Notes under the pieces: generated by a model
The model's database searches: none
The model's input: the letters and a program-made list of their open reading frames with translations, nothing else
Told to the model about the DNA's origin: nothing
Made by a program: the position numbers and the translations under genes
In this document: in pieces, positions 5,066-10,699 of the stretch
Position numbering within the stretch: position 1 is the first letter of the stretch
Layout: the number at the start of each line of letters is the position of its first letter
Origin: JAUYIW01 sp043818555
GTDB taxonomy: Bacteria > Patescibacteriota > Patescibacteriia > UBA9934
NCBI GenBank assembly: GCA_043818555.1
Contig: JBDRFP010000020.1
Span: 1 to 10,699 of the forward strand
DNA length: 10,699 bases
Reading direction: 5' to 3'

Positions 5066-5680
5066 CTAGTCTTGGACGCTTTCGATGACGCGCTTAATGG
5101 TCCCATGTTCGCCGAATTCTACGAAGGCGACCTGTACGATCGTCCCGGGGAGTTCGGCAAACTTGTGCCTGGCCTCAATGTCGCTTCCAGCGTGCGCTAG
5201 GGTAATATGCGGCATGTAGTCGGTGCCGACTAGAAAGGTGCCATGCTTGCGGACAAGGTCGCGTTCCCTAATTGTGAGTCCTACCGCGCTATTGGCAGCA
5301 GTTGTAGCAGCTAGCTGATCAAGAAAATCAGACATCTTACGCGCGATTGAATGCGCCCGCATGATCTCGTCATCTTTGTCGGTCAGCCAGAGTACCCAGT
5401 TGTCAAAGAATACACCAACCTCGTTGTGCGTGACCTCGTGATGAACCAGGAATTGAAGGCTGTTGAGAGTCTGTAGCACAAAGCCCCGTGGGATATCGGC
5501 GACCGGCGCTTGGAACAGGGTGATGTGCGGATGCTTGACTGTGAATTCAGCACCGCCATCGTACGCGTTGCCCATTTCCAGCGCATCGTTGCGCGTGTCG
5601 ACGTCAGGGATAGCAACAAAGCCGTATTGGCCGGTAAAGCTTTTTCCACAGAGGCGATTAAAGAATGAGAAGAGGCTCAT
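5066..5680 (-). CDS. 2H phosphoesterase superfamily protein (LigT/cyclic phosphodiesterase-like)
   Basis: The 204-aa product has the two signature motifs of the 2H fold: H52-I-T54-L in KHPHITLFQ and H158-I-T160-L in YMPHITLAHAG, about 106 residues apart. The two His-x-Thr pairs form the active site that cleaves or forms 2'-5' or cyclic phosphodiester bonds in RNA or nucleotides. The length suits the family. The N-terminal part (GQYGFVAIP) forms the expected first strand. The substrate cannot be told; RNA-end processing, tRNA-splicing-type products or cyclic nucleotides are all possible. AAGGAG lies 6 bases before the ATG. It is a single-gene unit with its own promoter and terminator. No transmembrane segment. 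Confidence 0.85.
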   Translation of the reverse strand: MSLFSFFNRLCGKSFTGQYGFVAIPDVDTRNDALEMGNAYDGGAEFTVKHPHITLFQAPVADIPRGFVLQTLNSLQFLVHHEVTHNEVGVFFDNWVLWLTDKDDEIMRAHSIARKMSDFLDQLAATTAANSAVGLTIRERDLVRKHGTFLVGTDYMPHITLAHAGSDIEARHKFAELPGTIVQVAFVEFGEHGTIKRVIESVQD

Positions 5681-5722
5681 GATGAACTCCTTGCGGGGAT
5701 TGAGATTAAAAGATCTGCTTGG

Positions 5723-5751
5723 AGATTAGCATAGATTCTGCGTTTGGTCAA
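5723..5751 (-). promoter_or_regulatory. Promoter of the 2H phosphoesterase gene
   Basis: On the minus strand, -35 TTGACC (5746-5751), 17-base spacer, TGC extension and -10 TAATCT (5723-5728), the same extended -10 as the promoter at 10319-10347. Confidence 0.8.
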
Positions 5752-5762
5752 CGCTTATTGCC

Positions 5763-5792
5763 ATCCTGAGCGAGCATAGCGAGTCGAAGGAT
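5763..5792. repeat. Possible dispersed intergenic repeat with ATCCT/AGGAT ends
   Basis: ATCCTGAGCGAGC continues to GAGTCGAAGGAT, with short inverted ends and the internal word GCGAG repeated. Words of this type recur between genes in many bacterial genomes. Only one clear copy lies in the window. Confidence 0.35.
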
Positions 5793-5810
5793 CTCTTGCT
5801 TTATGAATCC

Positions 5811-6040
5811 CCCCTGGGGTGGGGTGCCACCCCAGACCCCCACCCCCATTTCTTTGAAGCAGCAAAGAAATGGGGAAAAGAAACTGCTTCCGACTGCCTG
5901 CGCTCGCCCGGCATTAGACAGAGCATACGTCAGGGCATTTTGGACTCCATTCGTTTTTAATCGGTTACGAATGGGTTCAAAATGCAATTCCTGACTCCTG
6001 CTCTGCCAAAGCCGGTCGTGCTCGGAAGGTCGGCAAGGGG
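5811..6040. other. Non-coding element of three consecutive hairpins
   Basis: This 350-base gene-free stretch is dominated by folds. Hairpin A pairs CTGGGGTG (5814-5821) with CACCCCAG (5828-5835). Hairpin B is a perfect 13-bp stem (5844-5856 with 5863-5875) with a 6-base loop. Hairpin C is a long imperfect stem with arms 5890-5954 and 5967-6033. Its paired blocks, from outside in, are CCGAC/GTCGG, CCGGC/GCCGG, CAGAGC/GCTCTG, GTCAGG/CCTGAC, GCATTTTG/CAAAATGC and CCATTCGT/ACGAATGG, separated by small bulges. No open frame of note, no terminator-type T run directly after hairpin C, and no known RNA family recognised. It may be a structured RNA, a mobile palindromic unit or a recombination site. 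Confidence 0.6.
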
Positions 6041-6101
6041 GAATCGGGAAACGAAAAAAACGCAACAGATCGCGTCCCGAGTGTCTACTATCTACCTTAG
6101 C

Positions 6102-7211
6102 TTATCGATGTGCCGATCCGACTGCGTCACCGATGTTCTCGAATCCGTCGCGCTTAAGTAGTTCAACAAGGCCCTTGTTAATCTCGCCAATGAGCTGCGG
6201 ACCTTCAAATATCATGCCAGTGATTAGTTGTACTAGTGAAGCGCCATTGCGGATCATAGTGTACGCATCCTCAGCGTTAAAGATCCCACCTGTGCCGATA
6301 ATGGTGTATTTGTCGTCGGCGGTTTTGTACAGGTGGCTGATAAGTTGGTTTGCCGGCTCATTCGTCGGTCTGCCGCTAATCCCACCTTCTCCAGCTTGTG
6401 TAATCTCGTCGTGCCGAATCGACGCTCGGTCGCGGCGCTTGGTTAGGTTGGCAATTATGAACCCGTGCACACGGTGACGATCGGCTACTTCTCTGAGTTC
6501 ATCGAGCTGGTCGGTTGTTAGGTCTGGAGTAACCTTAAGCCAGATTTGTTTGCTAGTTTCGATTTTATTCAGCTCGAAAAGTAGCGCATTGAGTTTTTCA
6601 GGATTGTTAAACGGTTCACCGCCAAAGGCATTTGGACAACTTATATTCACGGTTGTAATGTCGCCGATCGAGGCCGTCAGCTTAAACGCTTTTACATAGT
6701 CGGCAATGCCAGATTGAGTGTCGACAGTATTAGGCGAGTTGGTCTTAGCGACGCTGGTGCTGACAGGCAATGCAAATTTCTTATCGCGAAGTCGTTTTGA
6801 AATCGCCTCAGCGCCGTCATTTTTTAGTCCATAGTTCACAACCAGCCCGCGCGAAAGTGGCAACCGCCAAAGTCGAGGTTTTGGATTGCCCTCGCACGGC
6901 TCGCCTGTAATCGATCCGATTTGCATAAATCCAGCGCCAACTGCCGGCATGGTATTAATGAGGTCCGCATTCTTATCAAATCCCGCTGCCAGACCGACTG
7001 GGTTACGGAAATAAATCCCACCGATCGTTTGCGCGAGCGCAGGATGGTCAAAACGAAACAGCTTTTCGGTTACAAGTCGCATAGGACCTATCCGGCCAAT
7101 AATTTTGCCCAACTTAACAACTTCGTCATGAACCTTTTCAGGATCTCGACGGAAATAAATTGGTTTGGCCACGTGTTTATAGGCAAGTTTTATGATTGAT
7201 GTGGCAAACAT
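6102..7211 (-). CDS. pyrD: Dihydroorotate dehydrogenase, class 2-like (quinone-type)
   Basis: The enzyme oxidises dihydroorotate to orotate, the fourth step of pyrimidine synthesis, using FMN. Visible features (numbering from a TTG at 7250; subtract 13 for the ATG chosen): the class 2 N-terminal helix RRDPEKVHDE (34-43), NPVGLAAGFDKNA (83-95), GNPKPRLWRLP (121-131), NISCPN (202-207), LKVTPDL (238-244), GGISGRP (289-295), IGTGGIF and GASLVQLITGMIFEGP (336-351). The N-terminal extension and C-terminal motifs are class 2, which pass electrons to membrane quinones, yet the catalytic position has Cys205 as in class 1, not Ser. I chose ATG at 7211 because a good promoter (7222-7250) covers the upstream TTG, leaving a leader of only a few bases and no Shine-Dalgarno. 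It stands alone, without other pyr genes. Confidence 0.93.
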   Translation of the reverse strand: MFATSIIKLAYKHVAKPIYFRRDPEKVHDEVVKLGKIIGRIGPMRLVTEKLFRFDHPALAQTIGGIYFRNPVGLAAGFDKNADLINTMPAVGAGFMQIGSITGEPCEGNPKPRLWRLPLSRGLVVNYGLKNDGAEAISKRLRDKKFALPVSTSVAKTNSPNTVDTQSGIADYVKAFKLTASIGDITTVNISCPNAFGGEPFNNPEKLNALLFELNKIETSKQIWLKVTPDLTTDQLDELREVADRHRVHGFIIANLTKRRDRASIRHDEITQAGEGGISGRPTNEPANQLISHLYKTADDKYTIIGTGGIFNAEDAYTMIRNGASLVQLITGMIFEGPQLIGEINKGLVELLKRDGFENIGDAVGSAHR

Positions 7212-7221
7212 AAGTAGTGCC

Positions 7222-7250
7222 AGCGTATCATGATTTTGATTATTGATCAA
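7222..7250 (-). promoter_or_regulatory. Promoter of pyrD, giving a near-leaderless mRNA
   Basis: On the minus strand, -35 TTGATC (7245-7250), 17-base spacer, TGA extension and -10 TACGCT (7222-7227). The ATG at 7211 follows the -10 by only 10 bases, so the message would have almost no leader. This argues against the upstream TTG start. Confidence 0.55.
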
Positions 7251-7263
7251 CGCTTTTATCGTC

Positions 7264-7285
7264 GGCGCTTTCGTGCGAAAGCGCC
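7264..7285. repeat. Dispersed palindrome, copy 3 (22 bp)
   Basis: GGCGCTTTCG TG CGAAAGCGCC extends the core seen at 3359-3376 by two pairs on each side. It lies between the divergent pyrD and orphan promoters, 22 bases upstream of the plus-strand -35. Confidence 0.75.
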
Positions 7286-7307
7286 TAAGGGTTTTCGGGG
7301 GTGAAGC

Positions 7308-7336
7308 TTGACAAAATCGACAATTTATGATAATCT
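7308..7336 (+). promoter_or_regulatory. Promoter of the Cys-rich orphan gene
   Basis: Perfect -35 TTGACA (7308-7313), 17-base spacer, TGA extension and -10 TAATCT (7331-7336). A near-twin of the promoter at 2764-2792. Confidence 0.85.
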
Positions 7337-7350
7337 ACTTTGGCTATCCA

Positions 7351-7398
7351 GCAAGGAAGTAACAAGACATCGGATGGGCCGTTGTTCATTCTCCTTGC
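7351..7398 (+). promoter_or_regulatory. Stem-loop in the leader of the Cys-rich orphan gene
   Basis: GCAAGGA (7351-7357) pairs with TCCTTGC (7392-7398), and the inner AACAA (7361-7365) pairs with TTGTT (7382-7386). It ends 8 bases before the ribosome binding site. No known riboswitch is recognised. Confidence 0.45.
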
Positions 7399-7416
7399 GG
7401 AAGCGAGGAGGTGAGC

Positions 7417-7806
7417 ATGGCTCAAGAAGCCGTCGTATGTTGGTTCGTGGCACGGCTCCGGCGAACTCAGGGCGCTGAGCCCAGGGATCTCATCTACGAG
7501 ACCATCGCAGATTTCTGCGACGCGATTTTCGGTGAGGTTGACCTGGTTCCGTCCGGAGGGAGCTGTGAGGACCTTGTCCAGATTCTTCTGTCCGACGGGC
7601 AGATGGAGCTGGTCGAGGCCGGGCGGTTTGGTCAGTACTGGACTTTACATGAGGGCACTACGGTCTATCGATTCGTCTGCTCTTGTGGCGAGGTTTGGTG
7701 GGATACGCGCCGTCACCGGGCCGACACTTGCGAGCGCTGCTTCGATGAGGAGCGCTACGATCACGAGTGTCGGGAGTACGAACTCTATTGCGACAATAAC
7801 GACTAG
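7417..7806 (+). CDS. Orphan protein with zinc-ribbon-like Cys cluster
   Basis: I start the gene at ATG 7417 (129 aa) because AGGAGGTG (7406-7413) is the ribosome binding site and includes the possible upstream GTG at 7411. Residues 20-80 look like a small helical domain ending in strands (YWTLHEGTTVYRF), possibly winged-helix-like, but this is weak. The C-terminal third has C88-x-C90, C105-x-x-C108 and further Cys at 118 and 125, a pattern fitting a zinc-binding ribbon. The extreme C terminus is acidic. No family is recognised. A strong promoter, a structured leader and a terminator make it a single-gene unit, as for the other plus-strand orphans in this window. A nucleic-acid or protein-binding role is only a guess. 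Confidence 0.75.
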   Translation: MAQEAVVCWFVARLRRTQGAEPRDLIYETIADFCDAIFGEVDLVPSGGSCEDLVQILLSDGQMELVEAGRFGQYWTLHEGTTVYRFVCSCGEVWWDTRRHRADTCERCFDEERYDHECREYELYCDNND

Positions 7807-7815
7807 GAGGGCGTC

Positions 7816-7866
7816 ATGTACCCGTACGCCGGCTGGGGAAACCTGGTCGGCGTATTTTTTTTGTAA
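7816..7866 (+). CDS. Possible 16-aa peptide encoded across the terminator
   Basis: AGGAGG (7806-7811) precedes an ATG at 7816 by 4 bases, and the frame reads MYPYAGWGNLVGVFFL then TAA. The peptide is hydrophobic. Its last codons TTT TTT TTG are the T tract of the terminator itself, and the ribosome binding site overlaps the stop of the upstream gene, as in translational coupling. It may be chance, and termination would usually cut it off. Confidence 0.25.
   Translation: MYPYAGWGNLVGVFFL
7825..7862 (+). terminator. Terminator of the Cys-rich orphan gene
   Basis: TACGCCG (7825-7831) pairs with CGGCGTA (7848-7854), followed by eight T residues (7855-7862). Confidence 0.85.
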
Positions 7867-7867
7867 G

Positions 7868-7891
7868 AAAAACTCTCGATTGTGTCGAGAG
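7868..7891 (-). terminator. Terminator of smc
   Basis: On the minus strand CTCTCGA (complement of 7885-7891) pairs with TCGAGAG (complement of 7873-7879), loop of five, then TTTTTC. It meets the plus-strand terminator almost head to head. Confidence 0.85.
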
Positions 7892-7898
7892 GGATTTT

Positions 7899-7928
7899 GA
7901 GGGAAGTTGAGAGAGGTTGAGGGAGGTT
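7899..7928 (+). repeat. Three 10-bp tandem repeats at the 3' end of smc
   Basis: Units GAGGGAAGTT, GAGAGAGGTT and GAGGGAGGTT lie head to tail. The last overlaps the smc stop codon. The shared word GAGGTT also recurs in the repeat just upstream of the smc start (10225-10253). Confidence 0.65.
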
Positions 7929-10212
7929 ACCTGCGGGCGGTTCCGGTTTTGGCTACATCGGACAGCGTCACACTAAGCAAGTTCGATACTCCGTCGTCGC
8001 CCATGGTCACTCCGTACATAACATCGGCCCGCTCCATGGTGGCTCGGTTGTGAGTCACAACAATAAATTGCGAAAGCTTTCGAAGCTCGTCCAAAATATT
8101 TGCAAATCGAACCGTGTTTGCTTCATCGAGCGCAGCGTCAACTTCGTCCAGCACAACAAACGGCGAAGGGTTGGTTGCCATAATGGCGCTAAGCAAAGCG
8201 ATCGACGTTAACGCACGCTCACCACCAGAAAGCAAATTTAGCGCCTTCAAGCGCTTGCCCGGAGGCGTGGCTGTAATCTCAATCCCGGTTACAGTGTCGC
8301 GACGCTTTTTGAATCGTTCCACAATCGCACTCGCCGACTCAACGTCTTCTCCAAGCCTTTCCTCCGCCAGCTCTTCCATAGCCCGATCCAGCGCAACATG
8401 TGTCTCAGAACCTTTGAAACCTTTGTCACCTTTGAAACCTTTGCGACCATTGCCTGATTCCTTCACCTTCACCAGCGAGCAACTTCCACCGCCAAACAAA
8501 ACCTTAAAGTACTTTTGGAATTCCTTGTTGATTTCCCCAAACGCCTTTTCTGACTGTTTGCGAATTTGCTCGTCGAGCTCATCAACAACTTTCTCTGTCG
8601 ATTTAATAGCTTCGCGAATGTCTTCAAGCTGGGCGCTGAGGAATGTAAACCGTTCATCTGTTTCCCTAAACTCGTCAATAGTTTCCTGGTCGATCCCGCC
8701 AATAAGTTCAAGCTGATGCTTAAGGCTAAGCATGCGCTGTCTGACATCGTCGAGGTTGTGAACCTTTGCTTCCGGCGCCTTTTCGATAATGCTTTCGCGA
8801 CTCTCTCCAAGCTCCTCGCGCATTTCGCGGTTTAAATCTTCAATCCTAGTTTCAACTCGTGCCAGATCGATTTTGATTTCGTTTTCTTGTTGTTGCAGAG
8901 TATGCAATTCACCCTGAATCACACGGAGCTTGCGCTGATAGTCAAAAACTTCAGTATTCGTAGAAGTTGTAGCGCTGTTGAGCGCATCGATTTGTTTCTC
9001 TGACGCCGCAACATCCTGCTCAGCTTGTTTTATCCCTGCCCTGGCATCGCTAACCGCCTTTACCATTTTTGGATCTGGCTTAAAGTCGTCTGTGCTTGGG
9101 CGGGTAAGCTTGGTTTTGAGTTTTTGGGCAAGCGCTACAACTTTGGCAAAGCCTGAATTTTCATCAAGTCCTAAAATTTCGTCGAGCGCTTTAATAATCT
9201 CGGGCAGCGGTAACGGTGCCCAAGTAGATTGAGCCTTAACCTTGGCAAGTTCCAGATCGCGCTCAGCTTCAAATTGTTTACTGCGAGCGTCACTCAGTCT
9301 GGACTGCGCAATTCTGTATGCGGTTTGAGCCTTTCCAATTTCGCCAGTGTCCTTCTTTCCAGCGCTGGCAGCTCGTTCCATTTCTAAAAGTTCCTTATCG
9401 CCCCGCTCTAGGTCGGCCTGCTTTTCTTTGATTTGATCTTTAAGTTTATCCAGCTTAGCATCGAGCACTTTCTTTTCATCAGCCAAGTTCCAGTAAAGTG
9501 TTCCGTAGTATCCGCTTTGAACCTCGCGCAGTTCTACTTCGATTGCCTCGCGCCGCTTTAGGCGGTTCACCATTCTTTTTAGTGTTCGTAGCCGTGGTTC
9601 AATTTCGGAGAGTAACAGCTCGACCTCTACAAGTGTCTCGCTCGATTTTTGAAGTTTCAGCATTGACTGGTGGCGTCGTATTTGAAGTCCGCGCACGCCT
9701 GTGGCGTCATCAAAAAAAACTTTGCGCTCCTCGGGCGACGAAGTAAGCACATGGTCAACCATGCCCTGGCCGACTACGGTGTAGCTGCGCTGGCCAATCC
9801 CGGCTTCGGCAAGTAAAAGTTGAACATCGGTCAATCGAACGCGTTTGCCATTCAATAAATAATCAGCATCGCCGTCGCGGTACATGCGGCGAGTAATAGT
9901 GACTTCGGAAAAATCAACATTCAGCGCCTTGTCTTCGTTGTTGAATGTAAGCGTTACTTCGGCAAACCCTGCGCGAGCTTTTCCTTTGGCGCCACTGAAA
10001 ATTACATCCTCAGTTTTCCTGCCTCGCAAAAGTTTCATTGACTGCTCGCCCAAGCACCAGCGGATGGCGTCAGCAATGTTTGATTTACCTGAACCGTTTG
10101 GACCCACAATAACCGTCAAGGCATGACGGTTTTTTTGAAGTTCTGGGAATTCAATAACTGTTTTCTTTGCAAAAGTCTTGAATCCTTGTAGTTCGAGGCG
10201 CTGTAAGTGCAT
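7927..10212 (-). CDS. smc: Chromosome segregation ATPase SMC, short form lacking a canonical hinge
   Basis: SMC dimers organise and separate the chromosome. The N-terminal head has Walker A GPNGSGKS (37-44) and the QRSYTVVGQG segment (141-150). The C-terminal head has signature LSGGERALT (661-669), Walker B FVVLDEVDAALD (685-696) and the VVTHNR switch (718-723). All ATPase residues are present. Canonical SMC is about 1,150-1,200 aa with a 120-150 aa hinge; this protein has 761. Coiled coil runs at about 175-330 and 384-475, and only a short Pro-rich linker (331-383) sits where the hinge should be. Residues 483-580 match the normal C-terminal coil and FGGG segment. An extra 50-60 residues with GFKGDKGFKGS (592-602) interrupt the C-lobe. 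No Shine-Dalgarno is obvious. No scpA or scpB is seen here. Confidence 0.92.
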   Translation of the reverse strand: MHLQRLELQGFKTFAKKTVIEFPELQKNRHALTVIVGPNGSGKSNIADAIRWCLGEQSMKLLRGRKTEDVIFSGAKGKARAGFAEVTLTFNNEDKALNVDFSEVTITRRMYRDGDADYLLNGKRVRLTDVQLLLAEAGIGQRSYTVVGQGMVDHVLTSSPEERKVFFDDATGVRGLQIRRHQSMLKLQKSSETLVEVELLLSEIEPRLRTLKRMVNRLKRREAIEVELREVQSGYYGTLYWNLADEKKVLDAKLDKLKDQIKEKQADLERGDKELLEMERAASAGKKDTGEIGKAQTAYRIAQSRLSDARSKQFEAERDLELAKVKAQSTWAPLPLPEIIKALDEILGLDENSGFAKVVALAQKLKTKLTRPSTDDFKPDPKMVKAVSDARAGIKQAEQDVAASEKQIDALNSATTSTNTEVFDYQRKLRVIQGELHTLQQQENEIKIDLARVETRIEDLNREMREELGESRESIIEKAPEAKVHNLDDVRQRMLSLKHQLELIGGIDQETIDEFRETDERFTFLSAQLEDIREAIKSTEKVVDELDEQIRKQSEKAFGEINKEFQKYFKVLFGGGSCSLVKVKESGNGRKGFKGDKGFKGSETHVALDRAMEELAEERLGEDVESASAIVERFKKRRDTVTGIEITATPPGKRLKALNLLSGGERALTSIALLSAIMATNPSPFVVLDEVDAALDEANTVRFANILDELRKLSQFIVVTHNRATMERADVMYGVTMGDDGVSNLLSVTLSDVAKTGTARR
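8409..8444. repeat. 9-bp tandem repeat inside smc
   Basis: Four head-to-tail units (AACCTTTGA, AACCTTTGT, CACCTTTGA, AACCTTTGC) keep the reading frame and encode the GFKG/GDKG collagen-like segment of SMC. A microsatellite like this can gain or lose units without shifting the frame. Confidence 0.8.
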
Positions 10213-10224
10213 GGGAGTTAGAAA

Positions 10225-10253
10225 GAGGTTATAGAGAGGTTAAAATGAGGTTA
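10225..10253 (+). repeat. GAGGTTA repeats at 11-bp spacing upstream of smc
   Basis: GAGGTTA occurs at 10225-10231, 10236-10242 and 10247-10253, spaced by 11 bp, one helical turn. They lie in the smc leader, between its promoter and start codon. They resemble the 10-bp repeats at the other end of the gene. Confidence 0.6.
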
Positions 10254-10267
10254 ACGAACGCTCTCAA

Positions 10268-10296
10268 ATTGTACCAGAAAATTAAGATGATATCCA
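10268..10296 (-). promoter_or_regulatory. Promoter of smc
   Basis: On the minus strand, -35 TGGATA (10291-10296), 17-base spacer, TGG extension and -10 TACAAT (10268-10273). The -35 is weak, as expected when a TGN extension compensates. Confidence 0.6.
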
Positions 10297-10318
10297 GGAA
10301 CATCAGGGCATGCTCAGC

Positions 10319-10347
10319 TTGACATTTTTGTAAAAATCTGCTAATCT
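10319..10347 (+). promoter_or_regulatory. Promoter of the right-end orphan gene
   Basis: Perfect -35 TTGACA (10319-10324), 17-base spacer, TGC extension and -10 TAATCT (10342-10347). Divergent from the smc promoter, with 22 bases between them. Confidence 0.85.
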
Positions 10348-10429
10348 TCCACAGTCGCAGGGTCGGAAAAAGCCGTTCTGCACAACCACCGGCACGGCGG
10401 TTTCCGTGTAAATTCAAGGAGTTTGTCAG

Positions 10430-10699
10430 ATGAGGCGACTTGTCACCGACGAACAGTACGGACAGTTCACCAGATGTGTTGATGAGCTGAAGAGAAGAGT
10501 GGACGAGAGAGCTGTGCCTATGGAGCCTACCTTGTGGGTTCTTAAGCTGGCTACCGAGGGCCGATTCACCGAACTCGGCTGGCACGCTCCCGCTGAGAAT
10601 GGCGAAGACGACATCGCAGCCGAAGTCAATCGGCTTGTGGAGTGCATGTTCCGCGCCGGATACCACAAGGCCACGAACGGCGGAAAGGGTATGAAGGGC
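10430..10699 (+). CDS. Orphan protein, N-terminal part (runs off the window)
   Basis: The frame is open from ATG 10430 to the last base, giving the first 90 residues. AAGGAG (10416-10421) lies 8 bases before the ATG, and a strong promoter lies 83 bases upstream, with a leader that can form an AACC/GGTT-based hairpin around 10385-10403. The product begins MRRLVTDEQYGQFTRCVDEL, a charged, helical stretch, then a mixed segment (TLWVLKLATEGRFTELGWHA). No family is recognised and no membrane segment or catalytic motif is seen in this part. Promoter, leader and codon use match the other two plus-strand orphans, so they may belong to the same class of small, singly transcribed genes. Confidence 0.7.
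   Translation, partial: MRRLVTDEQYGQFTRCVDELKRRVDERAVPMEPTLWVLKLATEGRFTELGWHAPAENGEDDIAAEVNRLVECMFRAGYHKATNGGKGMKG

Noticed and set aside
8114..8716. Long open frame on the plus strand opposite smc
   Set aside because: Ser-rich shadow translation of the antisense strand of a clear gene, with no ribosome binding site or family features.
10229..10666. 145-codon minus-strand frame across the right-end intergenic region
   Set aside because: It runs antisense through both divergent promoters and through the plus-strand orphan, which has better start signals.
1..10699. CRISPR array, tRNA, rRNA or phage genes
   Set aside because: No regularly spaced direct repeats with spacers, no cloverleaf or rRNA-like stretch, and no structural phage gene could be seen by eye.

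Overview
The window looks like a chromosomal segment of a small-genome bacterium, most likely from the Candidate Phyla Radiation (Patescibacteria). This is inferred from a drastically shortened SMC protein, ribosomal protein S16 paired with a KH-domain protein, many short single-gene transcription units with their own promoters and terminators, and several small genes with no recognisable family. The class cannot be fixed from sequence alone, and no rRNA or tRNA is present.

Region 1 (1-1331) is foreign in character. A very AT-rich aminoglycoside-phosphotransferase-family gene sits between two structured sites (51-144 and 1232-1331) that share one architecture and resemble integron attC recombination sites in direct orientation. 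This suggests an integron-type gene cassette (about 139-1325). The cassette ends also carry three nested inverted-repeat arms (14, 14 and 16 bp). The reading frame continues past two in-frame TAA stops into a convincing C-terminal tail, so the gene is either broken or shortened.

Region 2 (1517-2720, minus strand) holds rpsP (S16 with a long Ala/Lys/Glu-rich, then acidic, tail) followed by a khpA-like KH protein. Each has its own promoter, and khpA has a terminator. The rpsP leader contains a long hairpin. Across the divergent intergenic region, on the plus strand, lies a 149-aa orphan with a Fis-like helix-turn-helix (2838-3287).

Region 3 (3474-5751, minus strand) has two monocistronic genes. 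One is a 479-aa membrane protein with N-terminal membrane segments, an internal signal-peptide-like segment and a C-terminal part that reads like an outer-membrane beta barrel. The other is a 2H phosphoesterase with two HxT motifs.

Region 4 (5752-7250) is a 350-base non-coding stretch with strong hairpins, including an imperfect stem with 65-67 nt arms, followed by pyrD (minus strand). A 22-bp palindrome upstream of pyrD has relatives at 3359-3407.

Region 5 (7264-10699) has a plus-strand orphan with a Cys-rich zinc-ribbon-like end, an smc gene without a normal hinge (minus strand), and the start of another plus-strand orphan that runs off the window.

A unifying feature is promoter design. 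Nine proposed promoters all have exactly 17 bp between the -35 and -10 elements, and seven carry a TGN extension directly before the -10 hexamer.
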